A DNA stretch of 41,096 nt. Source: Spirochaetaceae bacterium. GTDB taxonomy: Bacteria; Spirochaetota; Spirochaetia; DSM-27196; SKKC01. Below are positions 1 through 8,145 of this stretch, one piece after another. Positions within the stretch are counted from its first letter, which is position 1, and each line of letters begins with the position of its first letter. A model generated the notes under the pieces. It made no database searches, was not told the origin of the DNA, and saw nothing but the letters and a program-made list of their open reading frames with translations. The stretch lies in contig SKXQ01000085.1 in NCBI GenBank assembly GCA_007128315.1, positions 1 to 41,096 of the forward strand, written 5' to 3'. A program made the translations under genes and the position numbers.

Positions 1-183
1 ACTGGTCGCCCAGAGGGCAATCTGCAGAGGAAAACTTGACTCAAGACCCGGGATAAGCCAGGTCAGTAATCCGGTGGCGAGTGCACCTGCCCCGAAGAAA
101 AAAATAACGAAGCCGGGGACAAGAAACTCCGACCCTATCATCAACAGTCCGGCGAGTAGCCAAAACAATGGAACGAAACCCAT
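1..183 (-). CDS. NfeD-like membrane protein, N-terminal part only
   Basis: Reading leftwards from an ATG at 183 gives 61 residues that run off the window edge. The start is well supported by a GGAGG ribosome site about 8 bases upstream (191-196). The peptide begins MGFVPLFWLLAGLL and carries two hydrophobic segments (about residues 3-20 and 23-45). Between them lies a PGFVIFFFGAGALATG stretch, typical of the N-terminus of the short NfeD/YbbK-type membrane proteins that often sit beside stomatin/SPFH genes. These proteins are integral to the inner membrane and are thought to help in membrane quality control. The partner would lie outside the window, to the left. The family call rests only on this hydrophobic pattern. 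A different overlapping reading frame (41-226) was rejected because it lacks a membrane-like sequence and a ribosome site. Confidence 0.6.
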   Translation of the reverse strand, partial: MGFVPLFWLLAGLLMIGSEFLVPGFVIFFFGAGALATGLLTWLIPGLESSFPLQIALWATS

Positions 184-260
184 GCACCGTACCTCCGAAG
201 CCCACTACACAAGCTACTTCCACCACCGGCAGGTGTCAACTGAGACGGGCGTCCTCAGCA

Positions 261-2243
261 TCAGATCTGTTCGGCGAGTGTATCCGTTTCGTCCCCTGCG
301 TAGAACTCCTGAAGGGTTTCGAACGCGAGCTTTCGCGTTTCGTGATCGTCTGCGACCAGCCCTTTGCGATTGTAGAAGCGCTGGAAGCGGTTGGTTCGCC
401 TCGGGCAGCGGAAATCGAAGAGGATCCAGGGACTGATACCCTTGATGTAGGGGCACTTCACGAACTCATCGATCTGTCGTTCATAGATAGCCCGCTGCCG
501 GTCCTCGGTAAAGAACTCGTCGGTACTGCCGCGATGGCCCACCAGCGCCCCGCCACCGAACTCGGTAATTACAACGGGTCGATCCAGGTCGCTGTTGGCC
601 AGCATGGCCGGGAGCTTCTCGTAATCGGGGTCGTACCAGCCGAAGTACTCGTTTATGCCTATGAGGTCGAGGTGTTCGGCGAGGCGGTCTGCGATGCGGT
701 TTTCGTGGTGGTCGGTAAGGCAGGCGGCTGACACGAGGCGGGTAGGGTCAAGCGTCCGTGCGACGTCAACAAGACCCGACATGAAGGCCAGTCGCTCATC
801 GCTGTCAGGGTTTTCGTTTCCGACCGACCAGACGACGACGCTTGCCCGGTTGCGGTCCCGGAATATGAGCTCGGAAAGCTGGTTCTCCGCATCTGCCCGC
901 GTGGCGGGGTTTGCGAAATCTATCGCCCAGTACACCGGAATCTCCTCCCAGAGCATGAGGCCCATTTCGTCGGCGATCTGCGCTGCCATGCGGCTGTGCG
1001 GATAGTGCGCGAGGCGTACGAAGTTGCAGCCCAGGTCAAGGGCAGTCTCGAAATCGCGGCGAATCTCTGCTTCCGCGTAGGTCTTTCCTGACTTCGGGTC
1101 ATCCTCGTGCATGCTCACGCCGCGGAAGAACACCGGTTCACCGTTCAGAAGTATCCTCCGTCCCTCGCGTTCGATGGTCCTGAAGCCGATGGCTTCAAAG
1201 ATAGCGTCTGTTTCGCAGTGAATCTCCACATCGTAAAGCTTCGGATTCTCCGGGGACCAGCGAACAGGGTCTGCTTCCAGGCTGATGGCTCCGTACAGAC
1301 GCCCGGAAGCGGGTTTCGGCCGTCCTCCGTCCCCGAATGTTGCCGCGATTTTCGCTGCCTCGGGGTCGTAATCCGCCGGTTTCAGCGGGATGTGTACCGA
1401 AATGTCCAGTTCGTCTATGCGCAGATGCACGGAATCGGGCACCGGATCGGGGACGGAGGTTGCAAAACCGGCCGAATCCATCGCCTCGGCGGCACCCACC
1501 CCCGCAGCGTCGGCCGGGCTACCCGGGATCGTGCCACGGAACGCATCCACCTGCACCGAGACGGAGATTCCTCCGTCCCTCTCGAGGGCGACCGTGCAGT
1601 TGCGGATAAAGGTCTCCGGCACGCGAACGAGTGCCACGTCCCGGTAGAGGCCGCCGTAGTTGAACCAGTCGGTGTTGCTCATGGGAACGCGGTCGTCGCC
1701 GCGGGTGTTGTTCGCAACGACAAAGAGGCGGTTGCGGCCGCTGTTCACCAGATTGGTGATTTCCACGCTGAAGGGGGTCGACCCGCCGCGGTGAAACGCG
1801 ATCTGTTCGCGGTTCAGGAACACGTAGCCGTCCTGGGCGACGCCTTCGAATACCAGGAATACGCGTTCACGGGGACGGAGGATTATGTCGAAGTTCCTGA
1901 CGTAGCACGCAGACCCCTCATACCACAGATATTCGTGATCAATGAGGTTCCAGCACGAGGGAACCGGGGTCTCTTCCCAGCCTTCGATGTTAAAGTCGGG
2001 AGGGCCCGCGACGACCCCCGGGTCCTCGGCTCTCTCCTGCCACCAGTTTGCGCGGAGGGCGGTATCGTAAGGGTCTATGCTGAAGGTCCACAGACCCGCG
2101 AGGCTTTCTGTTTCACGGCCGGCGGTATCAATGAGGTCTGCAGCCTGGCGTTCAGCACCGGTATAGCGGTCCCGGTAGTTACGATCGTGAATATTACCCT
2201 GAAAAATCCGTGGCTTCTGCATGGCACAATCATACAGGCTCAA
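261..2243 (-). CDS. Glycoside hydrolase family 2 (beta-glucuronidase/beta-galactosidase type)
   Basis: The product of about 660 residues has the three-part GH2 layout: a sugar-binding jelly roll (about 45-205), an Ig-like sandwich (about 206-355) and a TIM barrel (about 360-650). The barrel holds both catalytic glutamates: acid/base E477 in the motif VVWSVGNEN and nucleophile E561 in VVITEFGGG. NYGGLYRDV and GVSMHEDDP are also family signatures. The length and the TEFGGG form are closest to beta-glucuronidases, but the substrate cannot be fixed. The Ig-like domain contains an Ala/Pro/Ser-rich insertion at about 238-270. No signal peptide is visible, so the enzyme is probably cytoplasmic. The longest reading begins at a TTG (2243). 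An ATG seven codons later (2222, MQKPRIFQGN) is equally likely, and neither has a good ribosome site. It lies 25 bp downstream of the NadR-like gene, probably in one transcript. Confidence 0.88.
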   Translation of the reverse strand: MSLYDCAMQKPRIFQGNIHDRNYRDRYTGAERQAADLIDTAGRETESLAGLWTFSIDPYDTALRANWWQERAEDPGVVAGPPDFNIEGWEETPVPSCWNLIDHEYLWYEGSACYVRNFDIILRPRERVFLVFEGVAQDGYVFLNREQIAFHRGGSTPFSVEITNLVNSGRNRLFVVANNTRGDDRVPMSNTDWFNYGGLYRDVALVRVPETFIRNCTVALERDGGISVSVQVDAFRGTIPGSPADAAGVGAAEAMDSAGFATSVPDPVPDSVHLRIDELDISVHIPLKPADYDPEAAKIAATFGDGGRPKPASGRLYGAISLEADPVRWSPENPKLYDVEIHCETDAIFEAIGFRTIEREGRRILLNGEPVFFRGVSMHEDDPKSGKTYAEAEIRRDFETALDLGCNFVRLAHYPHSRMAAQIADEMGLMLWEEIPVYWAIDFANPATRADAENQLSELIFRDRNRASVVVWSVGNENPDSDERLAFMSGLVDVARTLDPTRLVSAACLTDHHENRIADRLAEHLDLIGINEYFGWYDPDYEKLPAMLANSDLDRPVVITEFGGGALVGHRGSTDEFFTEDRQRAIYERQIDEFVKCPYIKGISPWILFDFRCPRRTNRFQRFYNRKGLVADDHETRKLAFETLQEFYAGDETDTLAEQI

Positions 2244-2268
2244 GCGGTTTTACACGAGGCGTCCATCC

Positions 2269-3285
2269 TCAGTCCAGCAGCATCTCGTCAACGAGCTCCA
2301 TGGCCTGCGTGAACCGTTCTTCCGGTGTGCCCGCAAGAACGCGCACGTCCACGCCCTGTTCGGCGAGAAACTCGAGTGTCCGGGCGAGAACCGGCAGTCG
2401 GGCGGGGTCGTATACGGTGGCGGTGCCCGCGTCCTTCGGTGGATTAATGAGGTAGCGATGACGCGCCCATTCGCTTAACGGGCGGGGATTCGGCGGCTCG
2501 CCGAGGCTTGTCCGGTCCGCGTCAGGAACTCCATCCGCCCCGGGAACCCCGTTACCTTCGGCCATAGCTCTCAACCGCATCCATACGTGCACCGGATCGG
2601 TGGCGCTCAACAGGATGCGGTCGGCCTGTTTGGCGATCGCGTTTTCGGTCGCGATCTGTGCGCGAACGGCAAAGCCGGGGTCGATGGCGTTGCTGCCGGT
2701 GCGTTCGGCGTGATACGCAAGATAATCGCCGGCGTACACGGTGCGGAAGTGGTCCGCGAGGTGCTCGAGAAGCGCGTCACTCTCGCCCGGCTGCTCGCTC
2801 AGGACGTACACGCGGCGAGCAAAATAGGGACGCACGCAGCTCGGAATAAAGGGCCATGAACCCATGGGGTTGCGTCTGACCATGGTCGCGCTTACCGGGA
2901 AGGCGCGTCGGGACGGATCCACCGGTATATAGGACGCGTCGAGTTCCTCGGCGAGGCGGAAGCCGTAATCTTCGCTGGCAAAGACGTAATCGACCGGACC
3001 CGCGTAGCGAAGAACGGCATCTGCCCAGATCTGGTAGCTGCTCGGGCTTCCCTTGCGCGCTTCAGGATTCTCCTCGGTCATGTGAAGGATATTGATGTTC
3101 GGAAACATCTCTTTCATCCATGCAAAGCGCAAGGCGCCATCGATCCCGTCCGACCGCATGGTGCAGACGAGCACCGACAGGCGATCGACGCACCCCGCGG
3201 CGAAGTCGAGCAGATAGCGGTGTCCGTTGTGTGGTGGCATGAATCGTCCAATGACGACGCCGTGACTCTGTGTTCCGTCTTTCAT
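2269..3285 (-). CDS. NadR-like nicotinamide-nucleotide adenylyltransferase with degenerate kinase half
   Basis: The first half is a nucleotidyltransferase of the NadR/NMNAT type. It has GRFMPPHNGH at residues 13-22 and the second signature SATMVR at 132-137, so it should join NMN and ATP to form NAD. NadR proteins normally continue with a ribosylnicotinamide kinase domain carrying a GxxxxGK(S/T) P-loop. Here the matching stretch (about 160-180) reads VLSEQPGESDALL, with no GK(S/T). The later region normally reading DTD reads LSATDPVHV. The remaining fold signature (AQIATENAIAKQADRILL) is still recognisable. I infer an active adenylyltransferase and an inactive or repurposed kinase domain. There is no N-terminal helix-turn-helix, so it is not a NadR repressor. 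The start ATG has only a weak ribosome site, and the gene diverges from the ROK kinase. Confidence 0.8.
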   Translation of the reverse strand: MKDGTQSHGVVIGRFMPPHNGHRYLLDFAAGCVDRLSVLVCTMRSDGIDGALRFAWMKEMFPNINILHMTEENPEARKGSPSSYQIWADAVLRYAGPVDYVFASEDYGFRLAEELDASYIPVDPSRRAFPVSATMVRRNPMGSWPFIPSCVRPYFARRVYVLSEQPGESDALLEHLADHFRTVYAGDYLAYHAERTGSNAIDPGFAVRAQIATENAIAKQADRILLSATDPVHVWMRLRAMAEGNGVPGADGVPDADRTSLGEPPNPRPLSEWARHRYLINPPKDAGTATVYDPARLPVLARTLEFLAEQGVDVRVLAGTPEERFTQAMELVDEMLLD

Positions 3286-3351
3286 GGGTCTATGAGGCTA
3301 CTACGGGTGGATATCGGCCGACAACGTCTTTCTTGCTGCCCGAAAGCACGG

Positions 3352-3357
3352 TAGAAT
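3352..3357 (+). promoter_or_regulatory. Candidate -10 box for the ROK-ppx-ppk1 unit
   Basis: TAGAAT matches five of six bases of the sigma-70 -10 consensus and lies only six bases before the first ATG of the ROK kinase gene. No good -35 sits 17 bases upstream (TTTCTT is the best). Transcription would start almost at the ATG, so the mRNA could be leaderless; no Shine-Dalgarno sequence is visible. Confidence 0.3.
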
Positions 3358-3363
3358 GGATCC

Positions 3364-4365
3364 ATGGCTGGCAACATGAAACCGGTATTGGGGTTCGATC
3401 TTGGCGGGACGAAAATGCTCTGCGGTCTTGTTGAAAACGGCCGTACGGTCACGGCCCGTTACAAGAAAAAGACGAAGGAAATTGACAAGCCGGAGGACCT
3501 TGTGGATCGCATGGTGTCCTGTGTGGAGGGCTGTCTCAAGGAGGCCGGAATCCGCGCAAAGGATGTTGCTGCCCTCGGGGTTGCTGCCCCGGGTCCAGTC
3601 GATCTCAAGACCGGTACACTTCTCAATCCGCCGAACCTTGGCGTACAGGAATTGCCCCTTGCAAAGCTGCTTTCCAGAAAGCTGGGGGTTCCGGTCGTGC
3701 TCGAGAACGACGTCAATGCGGGTCTCTACGGCGAGTTCGTCGCCGGAGCCGCACAGGGGTTTTCGCACGTGGTCGGCCTGTTCCCGGGTACAGGACTCGG
3801 CGGAGGCATGATTCTCAACGGTGAGCTTTATTACGGTGTTTCCGGAGCTGCCGGTGAAATCGGTCACATGACGGTTCAACCAGGCGGTCGCCTGTGCGGT
3901 TGCGGGAATCGAGGGTGCCTCGAAGCGCTTGCTTCGCGCGGGGCCATGGCTCGTGAAGCAGCCGTGCTCGTCGCGGCGGGCAAGTCACCGACCATTGCGA
4001 AGCTGGCAGGCACCGATATCTCGAAGATGAAGTCAAGTGTGTTCGCCGATGCAATCGACGCGGGCGAAGAGGCGGTGATCGAGCTTGTGAATAACGCCGC
4101 GTGGTGGCTCGGCCTGGGCATGGCGAGCTGTGTGAACATCTTCAATCCTGAAGCCATTGTCATCGGCGGCGGTCTCGTCGAAAAGCTCGGCAAGTCCTAC
4201 GTAAAGGTGGCAGAGGCGTCGATGCGGGAACACGCGATGGCTGCGATTGTCAAAAAGGTGAAGGTCATCGCAGCAGGTCTTGCCGACGACGCGGCGGTCA
4301 TCGGAGCAGCGGCAGTCGCCGCGAAAAATCTCGCGCTGAACGCGGCGTCAGGGAGTCGCGAGTGA
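3364..4365 (+). CDS. ROK-family sugar kinase (glucokinase type)
   Basis: This 333-residue protein has the ROK hallmarks. The phosphate-binding loop is FDLGGTKM near residue 11. The catalytic aspartate is D116 in ENDVNAG. A second phosphate loop GTGLGGG lies near 142, and the structural zinc site is H168 with C178, C180 and C185 (CGCGNRGCLEA). ROK kinases phosphorylate glucose or related hexoses such as N-acetylmannosamine at C6 in the cytoplasm; glucose with ATP is the default guess. It opens an operon: its TGA overlaps the GTG of ppx by four bases, and ppx overlaps ppk1 by four. That coupling to polyphosphate enzymes raises the possibility of polyphosphate as phosphoryl donor. Some ROK enzymes use it, but nothing in the sequence proves it here. 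An internal ATG at 3376 (MKPVLGFDLGG) is an alternative start. Confidence 0.9.
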   Translation: MAGNMKPVLGFDLGGTKMLCGLVENGRTVTARYKKKTKEIDKPEDLVDRMVSCVEGCLKEAGIRAKDVAALGVAAPGPVDLKTGTLLNPPNLGVQELPLAKLLSRKLGVPVVLENDVNAGLYGEFVAGAAQGFSHVVGLFPGTGLGGGMILNGELYYGVSGAAGEIGHMTVQPGGRLCGCGNRGCLEALASRGAMAREAAVLVAAGKSPTIAKLAGTDISKMKSSVFADAIDAGEEAVIELVNNAAWWLGLGMASCVNIFNPEAIVIGGGLVEKLGKSYVKVAEASMREHAMAAIVKKVKVIAAGLADDAAVIGAAAVAAKNLALNAASGSRE

Positions 4366-5942
4366 GTCGTGACCGCCTTCCGCTGGCGAAAGTCAAAGGC
4401 GAACCGGCTTCGAAGGGTCGCACGGTTGCCGTCGTGGATATCGGCTCATCGGCGATCCGGGTAATTGTTGCCCAGGTTCACACCGACGGCACGTGGAAGC
4501 GTCTTGACCGAGCACAACGGCCCGTTGCCCTCGGCAGGGATGTCTTTACGACCGGGCTCGTCGGTCGCGAGGCTATGCTTCAGACAATTGAGATACTGCG
4601 CGGTTTCCGCGAGATGCTCGACGGGTGGGACATCGAACCGCGCCATATACGTGTCATTGCAACCAGCGCCATACGGGAAGCCCGCAATCGCGATACCTTC
4701 ATAGACCGCATGTTCATACGCACAGGCATGCGCATCAACGTCATCGAAGGCGTCGAAGAGAATCATCTTACCTATGTCGCCGTACAGAATGCGATCAATC
4801 ATATGCGGCCACAGTTTGCCCGGTCCGGCGCACTGATTCTCGAAGTCGGCGGTGGTACGAGCGAGCTCATGATCCTTAACCGGGGCAAAATGGTCAGTGC
4901 CCACAGCCTGCGCATCGGCACGGTGCGCATACAGCAGCAGATCCATCCTGGCTGGGATACCGCCGAACAGATCGAGAGTTACCTGCGTGAGAATGTACGC
5001 GTTACGAAGGAGGTTCTTGAAAGCGAGTTCGACCTGAGCCGGGTGCGATTCTTTGTTGCCGTGGGCGGTGACGCGCGTGTTGCAGCCCTGCACGCAGGTA
5101 AGCGGCGCGAGGAAGATTTTATGACGATCACCCGTGAGGCTTTCAGTGAGTTTATCGCGGGGCTTCAGGAACTGAGTATAGATCAATGCGTGGCCGAGCT
5201 TGCGATTACCTACCAGGAGGCCGAGGCGCTGATCCCAGCGCTCCTGGTCTACAAATTCTTTCTCGAGGTCACCGCAGCCGAGTATCTGATCGTGCCCGAC
5301 GTGAGCATACGCGAAGGTGTGCTCATGACCTTCGCGCTCGGCTCCAACCGCATGGTAGAGACGCAGTTTTACTCGCAGGTCATTGAAAGCGCGTTGAGTC
5401 TTGGCCGGAAGTACCATTTCGATGAACCGCACGCGCGCCATGTCGCGAAGCTCGCACTCGAGCTCTTTGATCAGATGACCGAGGAGCACGGGCTCGATGA
5501 GCACGCGAGGCTTCTGCTCGAGGTTGCCTGTCTCCTCCATGATATTGGTAACTACATACGATCGAGCGGTCATCACAAACACAGCCAGTATATCGTGGCG
5601 AACTCCGAGATCTTCGGCTTCTCCCGGGAGGACATTCGTATTATCTCGAATCTCGTGCGCTATCATCGTAAGTCGACACCACAGGCCAGCCATTCCCAGT
5701 TTGCGGCGCTTCGACGCGAGCACAGGCTCACTGTTCTGAAACTTGCATCATTTCTGCGGGTCGCCGATGCGCTCGACCGAAGTCACAGCCAGCGGGTTGA
5801 TTCGATCCGGATTGAAATCGCCGGCGCCGATCTTCTGTTGCACGGTGAGTACTCGGGAGATATCACCGTGGAGCGCTTCGGTGTGCAGCTGAAAGGTGAT
5901 ATGATGGCGGACGCATTCGGCTACACGGTGAAACTCATATGA
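4362..5942 (+). CDS. ppx: Exopolyphosphatase / pppGpp phosphatase (Ppx/GppA family)
   Basis: The 526-residue product has the sugar-kinase-like fold of Ppx/GppA: VVDIGSSAIRV near residue 25, TSAIREARN near 105, a glutamate-bearing VIEGVEEN segment near 128 that corresponds to the catalytic region, and LEVGGGTSELM near 165. The C-terminal half (from about 345) is HD-like, with LLHDIGNYI and SGHHKHSQY. Such proteins remove terminal phosphates from polyphosphate, and some also hydrolyse pppGpp; the sequence alone does not separate the two. The GTG start overlaps the stop of the ROK gene (GTGA), and the stop overlaps the ATG of ppk1 (ATGA). The breakdown and synthesis enzymes for polyphosphate are therefore made together. 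The location is cytoplasmic. Confidence 0.93.
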   Translation: MSRDRLPLAKVKGEPASKGRTVAVVDIGSSAIRVIVAQVHTDGTWKRLDRAQRPVALGRDVFTTGLVGREAMLQTIEILRGFREMLDGWDIEPRHIRVIATSAIREARNRDTFIDRMFIRTGMRINVIEGVEENHLTYVAVQNAINHMRPQFARSGALILEVGGGTSELMILNRGKMVSAHSLRIGTVRIQQQIHPGWDTAEQIESYLRENVRVTKEVLESEFDLSRVRFFVAVGGDARVAALHAGKRREEDFMTITREAFSEFIAGLQELSIDQCVAELAITYQEAEALIPALLVYKFFLEVTAAEYLIVPDVSIREGVLMTFALGSNRMVETQFYSQVIESALSLGRKYHFDEPHARHVAKLALELFDQMTEEHGLDEHARLLLEVACLLHDIGNYIRSSGHHKHSQYIVANSEIFGFSREDIRIISNLVRYHRKSTPQASHSQFAALRREHRLTVLKLASFLRVADALDRSHSQRVDSIRIEIAGADLLLHGEYSGDITVERFGVQLKGDMMADAFGYTVKLI

Positions 5943-8122
5943 CACAGACAACGCAGTACGGACGGCAGCCTCGCCCGGAAACAGACAAACGATATTTCAA
6001 CCGTGAACTCAGCTGGATCGAGTTCAACGGCCGCGTACTGGAGATGGGACTCGATGAAAACATCCCGGTGCTCGAACGCCTGCGCTACCTCTGCATCGTC
6101 GCGAACAACTTCGACGAGTTTTTCATGGTCAGGGTTGCCGGGCTGAAACGGCAGATTCACAAGCAGGCTGGAGTGTCGGGACCGGATGGTATCAAGGTGC
6201 GCGAGCAGCTGCGGGAGATATCACGGCGTGTTCACGAGCTCGTACGGATCACCTACGAGTGTCTTCATGAACGTATCTTTCCCGCTATGGCGAAAGCGGG
6301 GATTGTCGTGCGCCGACCGGAGGACTGGGACTCCGAGCACAGGTCCTTCGTGGCACAGCTGTTTCGCGAGCAGTTTCTCCCGGTGCTTACTCCGGTTCGG
6401 TGTCGCAGCGACGAGCCCATCCCTTACGCCGGAAACATGCGCCTGTCGGCGGCGTTTCTCCTGAAGCCGCGCAGAGATACCGAGTTTATCGGAACCGACG
6501 GTGATGAAGCAGCCGGGGCTGAACGCATAGCCCTGGTGCAGATTCCGCCGGCGCTTCCGCGCGTGATCTTTATCCCGGACAAGCGGAGCAGCACCACCGT
6601 CTCGTTTATAGAGGACGCCATCATACAGCACGCCGAGGCGCTCTTTCCGGGGTTCACGGTCTCCGAGCATCTGGTCTTCCGGGTCACCCGGGATGCAGAT
6701 TTCTCCGTCGACGAGGAACGGGATGAAGACTTTGTACAGGCTATGGAGCAGGTGCTCGAGCATCGGCAGTTCTCGAACCCGGTTCGGCTTTCGATCAGCG
6801 GCAGGAGTGAGCGCCTGCGAGCGCTTTTAACTGCGGCGCTCGACGTTCACGAGGAAGAGGTCTACGAGATCTCCCAACCGCTGGATCTGAAGGCAATTAT
6901 GGACCTCGCCGATATTGAAGGTTTCGACGACTATCGCTTCGAGCCGTGGCCGGTGAGCGAAAGTCCGGCGTTTGACGCCGACGAGTCATCCTTTGAGAGT
7001 GTGCGGCGCGGAGACGTGCTCCTGAGTCATCCATACGAAAGCTTCTCGCCGGTCGTACGCATGGTGCGGGAGGCTGCCGACGACGAAAAGGTCCTCGCGA
7101 TAAAGATGACGCTCTACCGTACCAGCGGTTCGAGTCCCATCGTGAAGGCCCTCGCCCACGCCGCCGAGCAGGGCAAGCAGGTCACCGCGCTTGTAGAACT
7201 CAAGGCCCGCTTTGATGAGGGTCAGAACATCGAGTGGGCCGAACGCCTCGAGCGTGCCGGTGTCATCGTGGTGTACGGAGTGGCGCGCCTGAAAGTGCAC
7301 GCGAAAGCCATGCTTATCGTGCGGCGCGAGACCGAAGGAATCAGGCGGTACGTTCACCTGGGAACCGGGAATTACAACGAAAAGACCGCCACCCTGTACG
7401 GGGATCTCGGACTTTTCACCTGTAACGATGAAATCGCCTACGAGGTCGGTCAGTTTTTCAATGCCCTGACCGGCTATTCGGCGATTCCCACCTTCACCCG
7501 GCTGCAGATGGCTCCGTTTACCCTCAAGCAGCGCATCCTGCAGCTTATACAGCGCGAAACGATACGCGCCCGAAGCGAGGGTGGAGGCCGCATCGTCGCG
7601 AAAATGAACAGCCTTGCCGACACCGAGGTAATCGACGCTCTTTACAACGCGTCGCGTGCCGGCGTGGAAATCGAGCTGAACATCCGCGGAATCTGCATGC
7701 TCGTTCCGGGTGTGAAGGGTATGAGCGAGAGCATACGGGTGGTCAGCATTGTGGACCGCTATCTCGAGCACGCGCGCATTTTCTATTTTAACAACGGCGG
7801 AAACGCCGAGGTCTACCTCTCAAGCGCGGACTGGATGGTGCGGAATCTCGACCGGCGGGTTGAGCTGCTGTTTCCGGTCGAGGATGCAGCTCTGCGTGCC
7901 CGGATTCTGCGCATGCTTGAGTTTCACATGAGTGACAACACACACGCGTTTGAACTGCGCTCCGACGGCTCGTATACCCGGCGACAACCGTCCGGGAGCG
8001 ATGAGCGAATTAACGCACAGACCGAACTCCACCGTATGGCCCGGAACGCGCGATCGTCGGTTGACGCTGCCTCCCCGAGCGTACTTCCGGTGCGGCGTAA
8101 ACCACCCGTGAGGAGCAGATAG
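5939..8122 (+). CDS. ppk1: Polyphosphate kinase 1
   Basis: The 727-residue enzyme reversibly polymerises the gamma-phosphate of ATP into polyphosphate. The N-terminal domain opens with the standard YFNRELSWIEFN and NNFDEFFMVRVAGL. The two phospholipase-D-like catalytic domains carry the histidine that becomes phosphorylated (H454 in LKVHAKAM) and the second conserved histidine (H611 in RYLEHARIF). HLGTGNYNEKTA and SSADWM are also intact. The last 40 residues or so are polar and poorly conserved. Full family length and all key residues are present, so it should be active. Its ATG overlaps the ppx stop by four bases. The stop is 23 bp before the MATE gene, so the transcript may continue. Confidence 0.97.
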   Translation: MTQTTQYGRQPRPETDKRYFNRELSWIEFNGRVLEMGLDENIPVLERLRYLCIVANNFDEFFMVRVAGLKRQIHKQAGVSGPDGIKVREQLREISRRVHELVRITYECLHERIFPAMAKAGIVVRRPEDWDSEHRSFVAQLFREQFLPVLTPVRCRSDEPIPYAGNMRLSAAFLLKPRRDTEFIGTDGDEAAGAERIALVQIPPALPRVIFIPDKRSSTTVSFIEDAIIQHAEALFPGFTVSEHLVFRVTRDADFSVDEERDEDFVQAMEQVLEHRQFSNPVRLSISGRSERLRALLTAALDVHEEEVYEISQPLDLKAIMDLADIEGFDDYRFEPWPVSESPAFDADESSFESVRRGDVLLSHPYESFSPVVRMVREAADDEKVLAIKMTLYRTSGSSPIVKALAHAAEQGKQVTALVELKARFDEGQNIEWAERLERAGVIVVYGVARLKVHAKAMLIVRRETEGIRRYVHLGTGNYNEKTATLYGDLGLFTCNDEIAYEVGQFFNALTGYSAIPTFTRLQMAPFTLKQRILQLIQRETIRARSEGGGRIVAKMNSLADTEVIDALYNASRAGVEIELNIRGICMLVPGVKGMSESIRVVSIVDRYLEHARIFYFNNGGNAEVYLSSADWMVRNLDRRVELLFPVEDAALRARILRMLEFHMSDNTHAFELRSDGSYTRRQPSGSDERINAQTELHRMARNARSSVDAASPSVLPVRRKPPVRSR

Positions 8123-8145
8123 GCGGCCCCGCCATTCATCACGGT

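Noticed and set aside
1107-2312. A 401-codon plus-strand frame opposite the GH2 gene.
   Set aside because: No recognisable domain or ribosome site; the GH2 frame has intact catalytic motifs.
3286-3363. A possible riboswitch or other structured leader between the NadR-like and ROK genes.
   Set aside because: Only 78 bases are available for two divergent genes and no conserved aptamer pattern is visible.
4446-5723. A 425-codon minus-strand frame opposite ppx.
   Set aside because: It is a shadow of ppx, with no domain signature, lying inside a tightly overlapping plus-strand operon.
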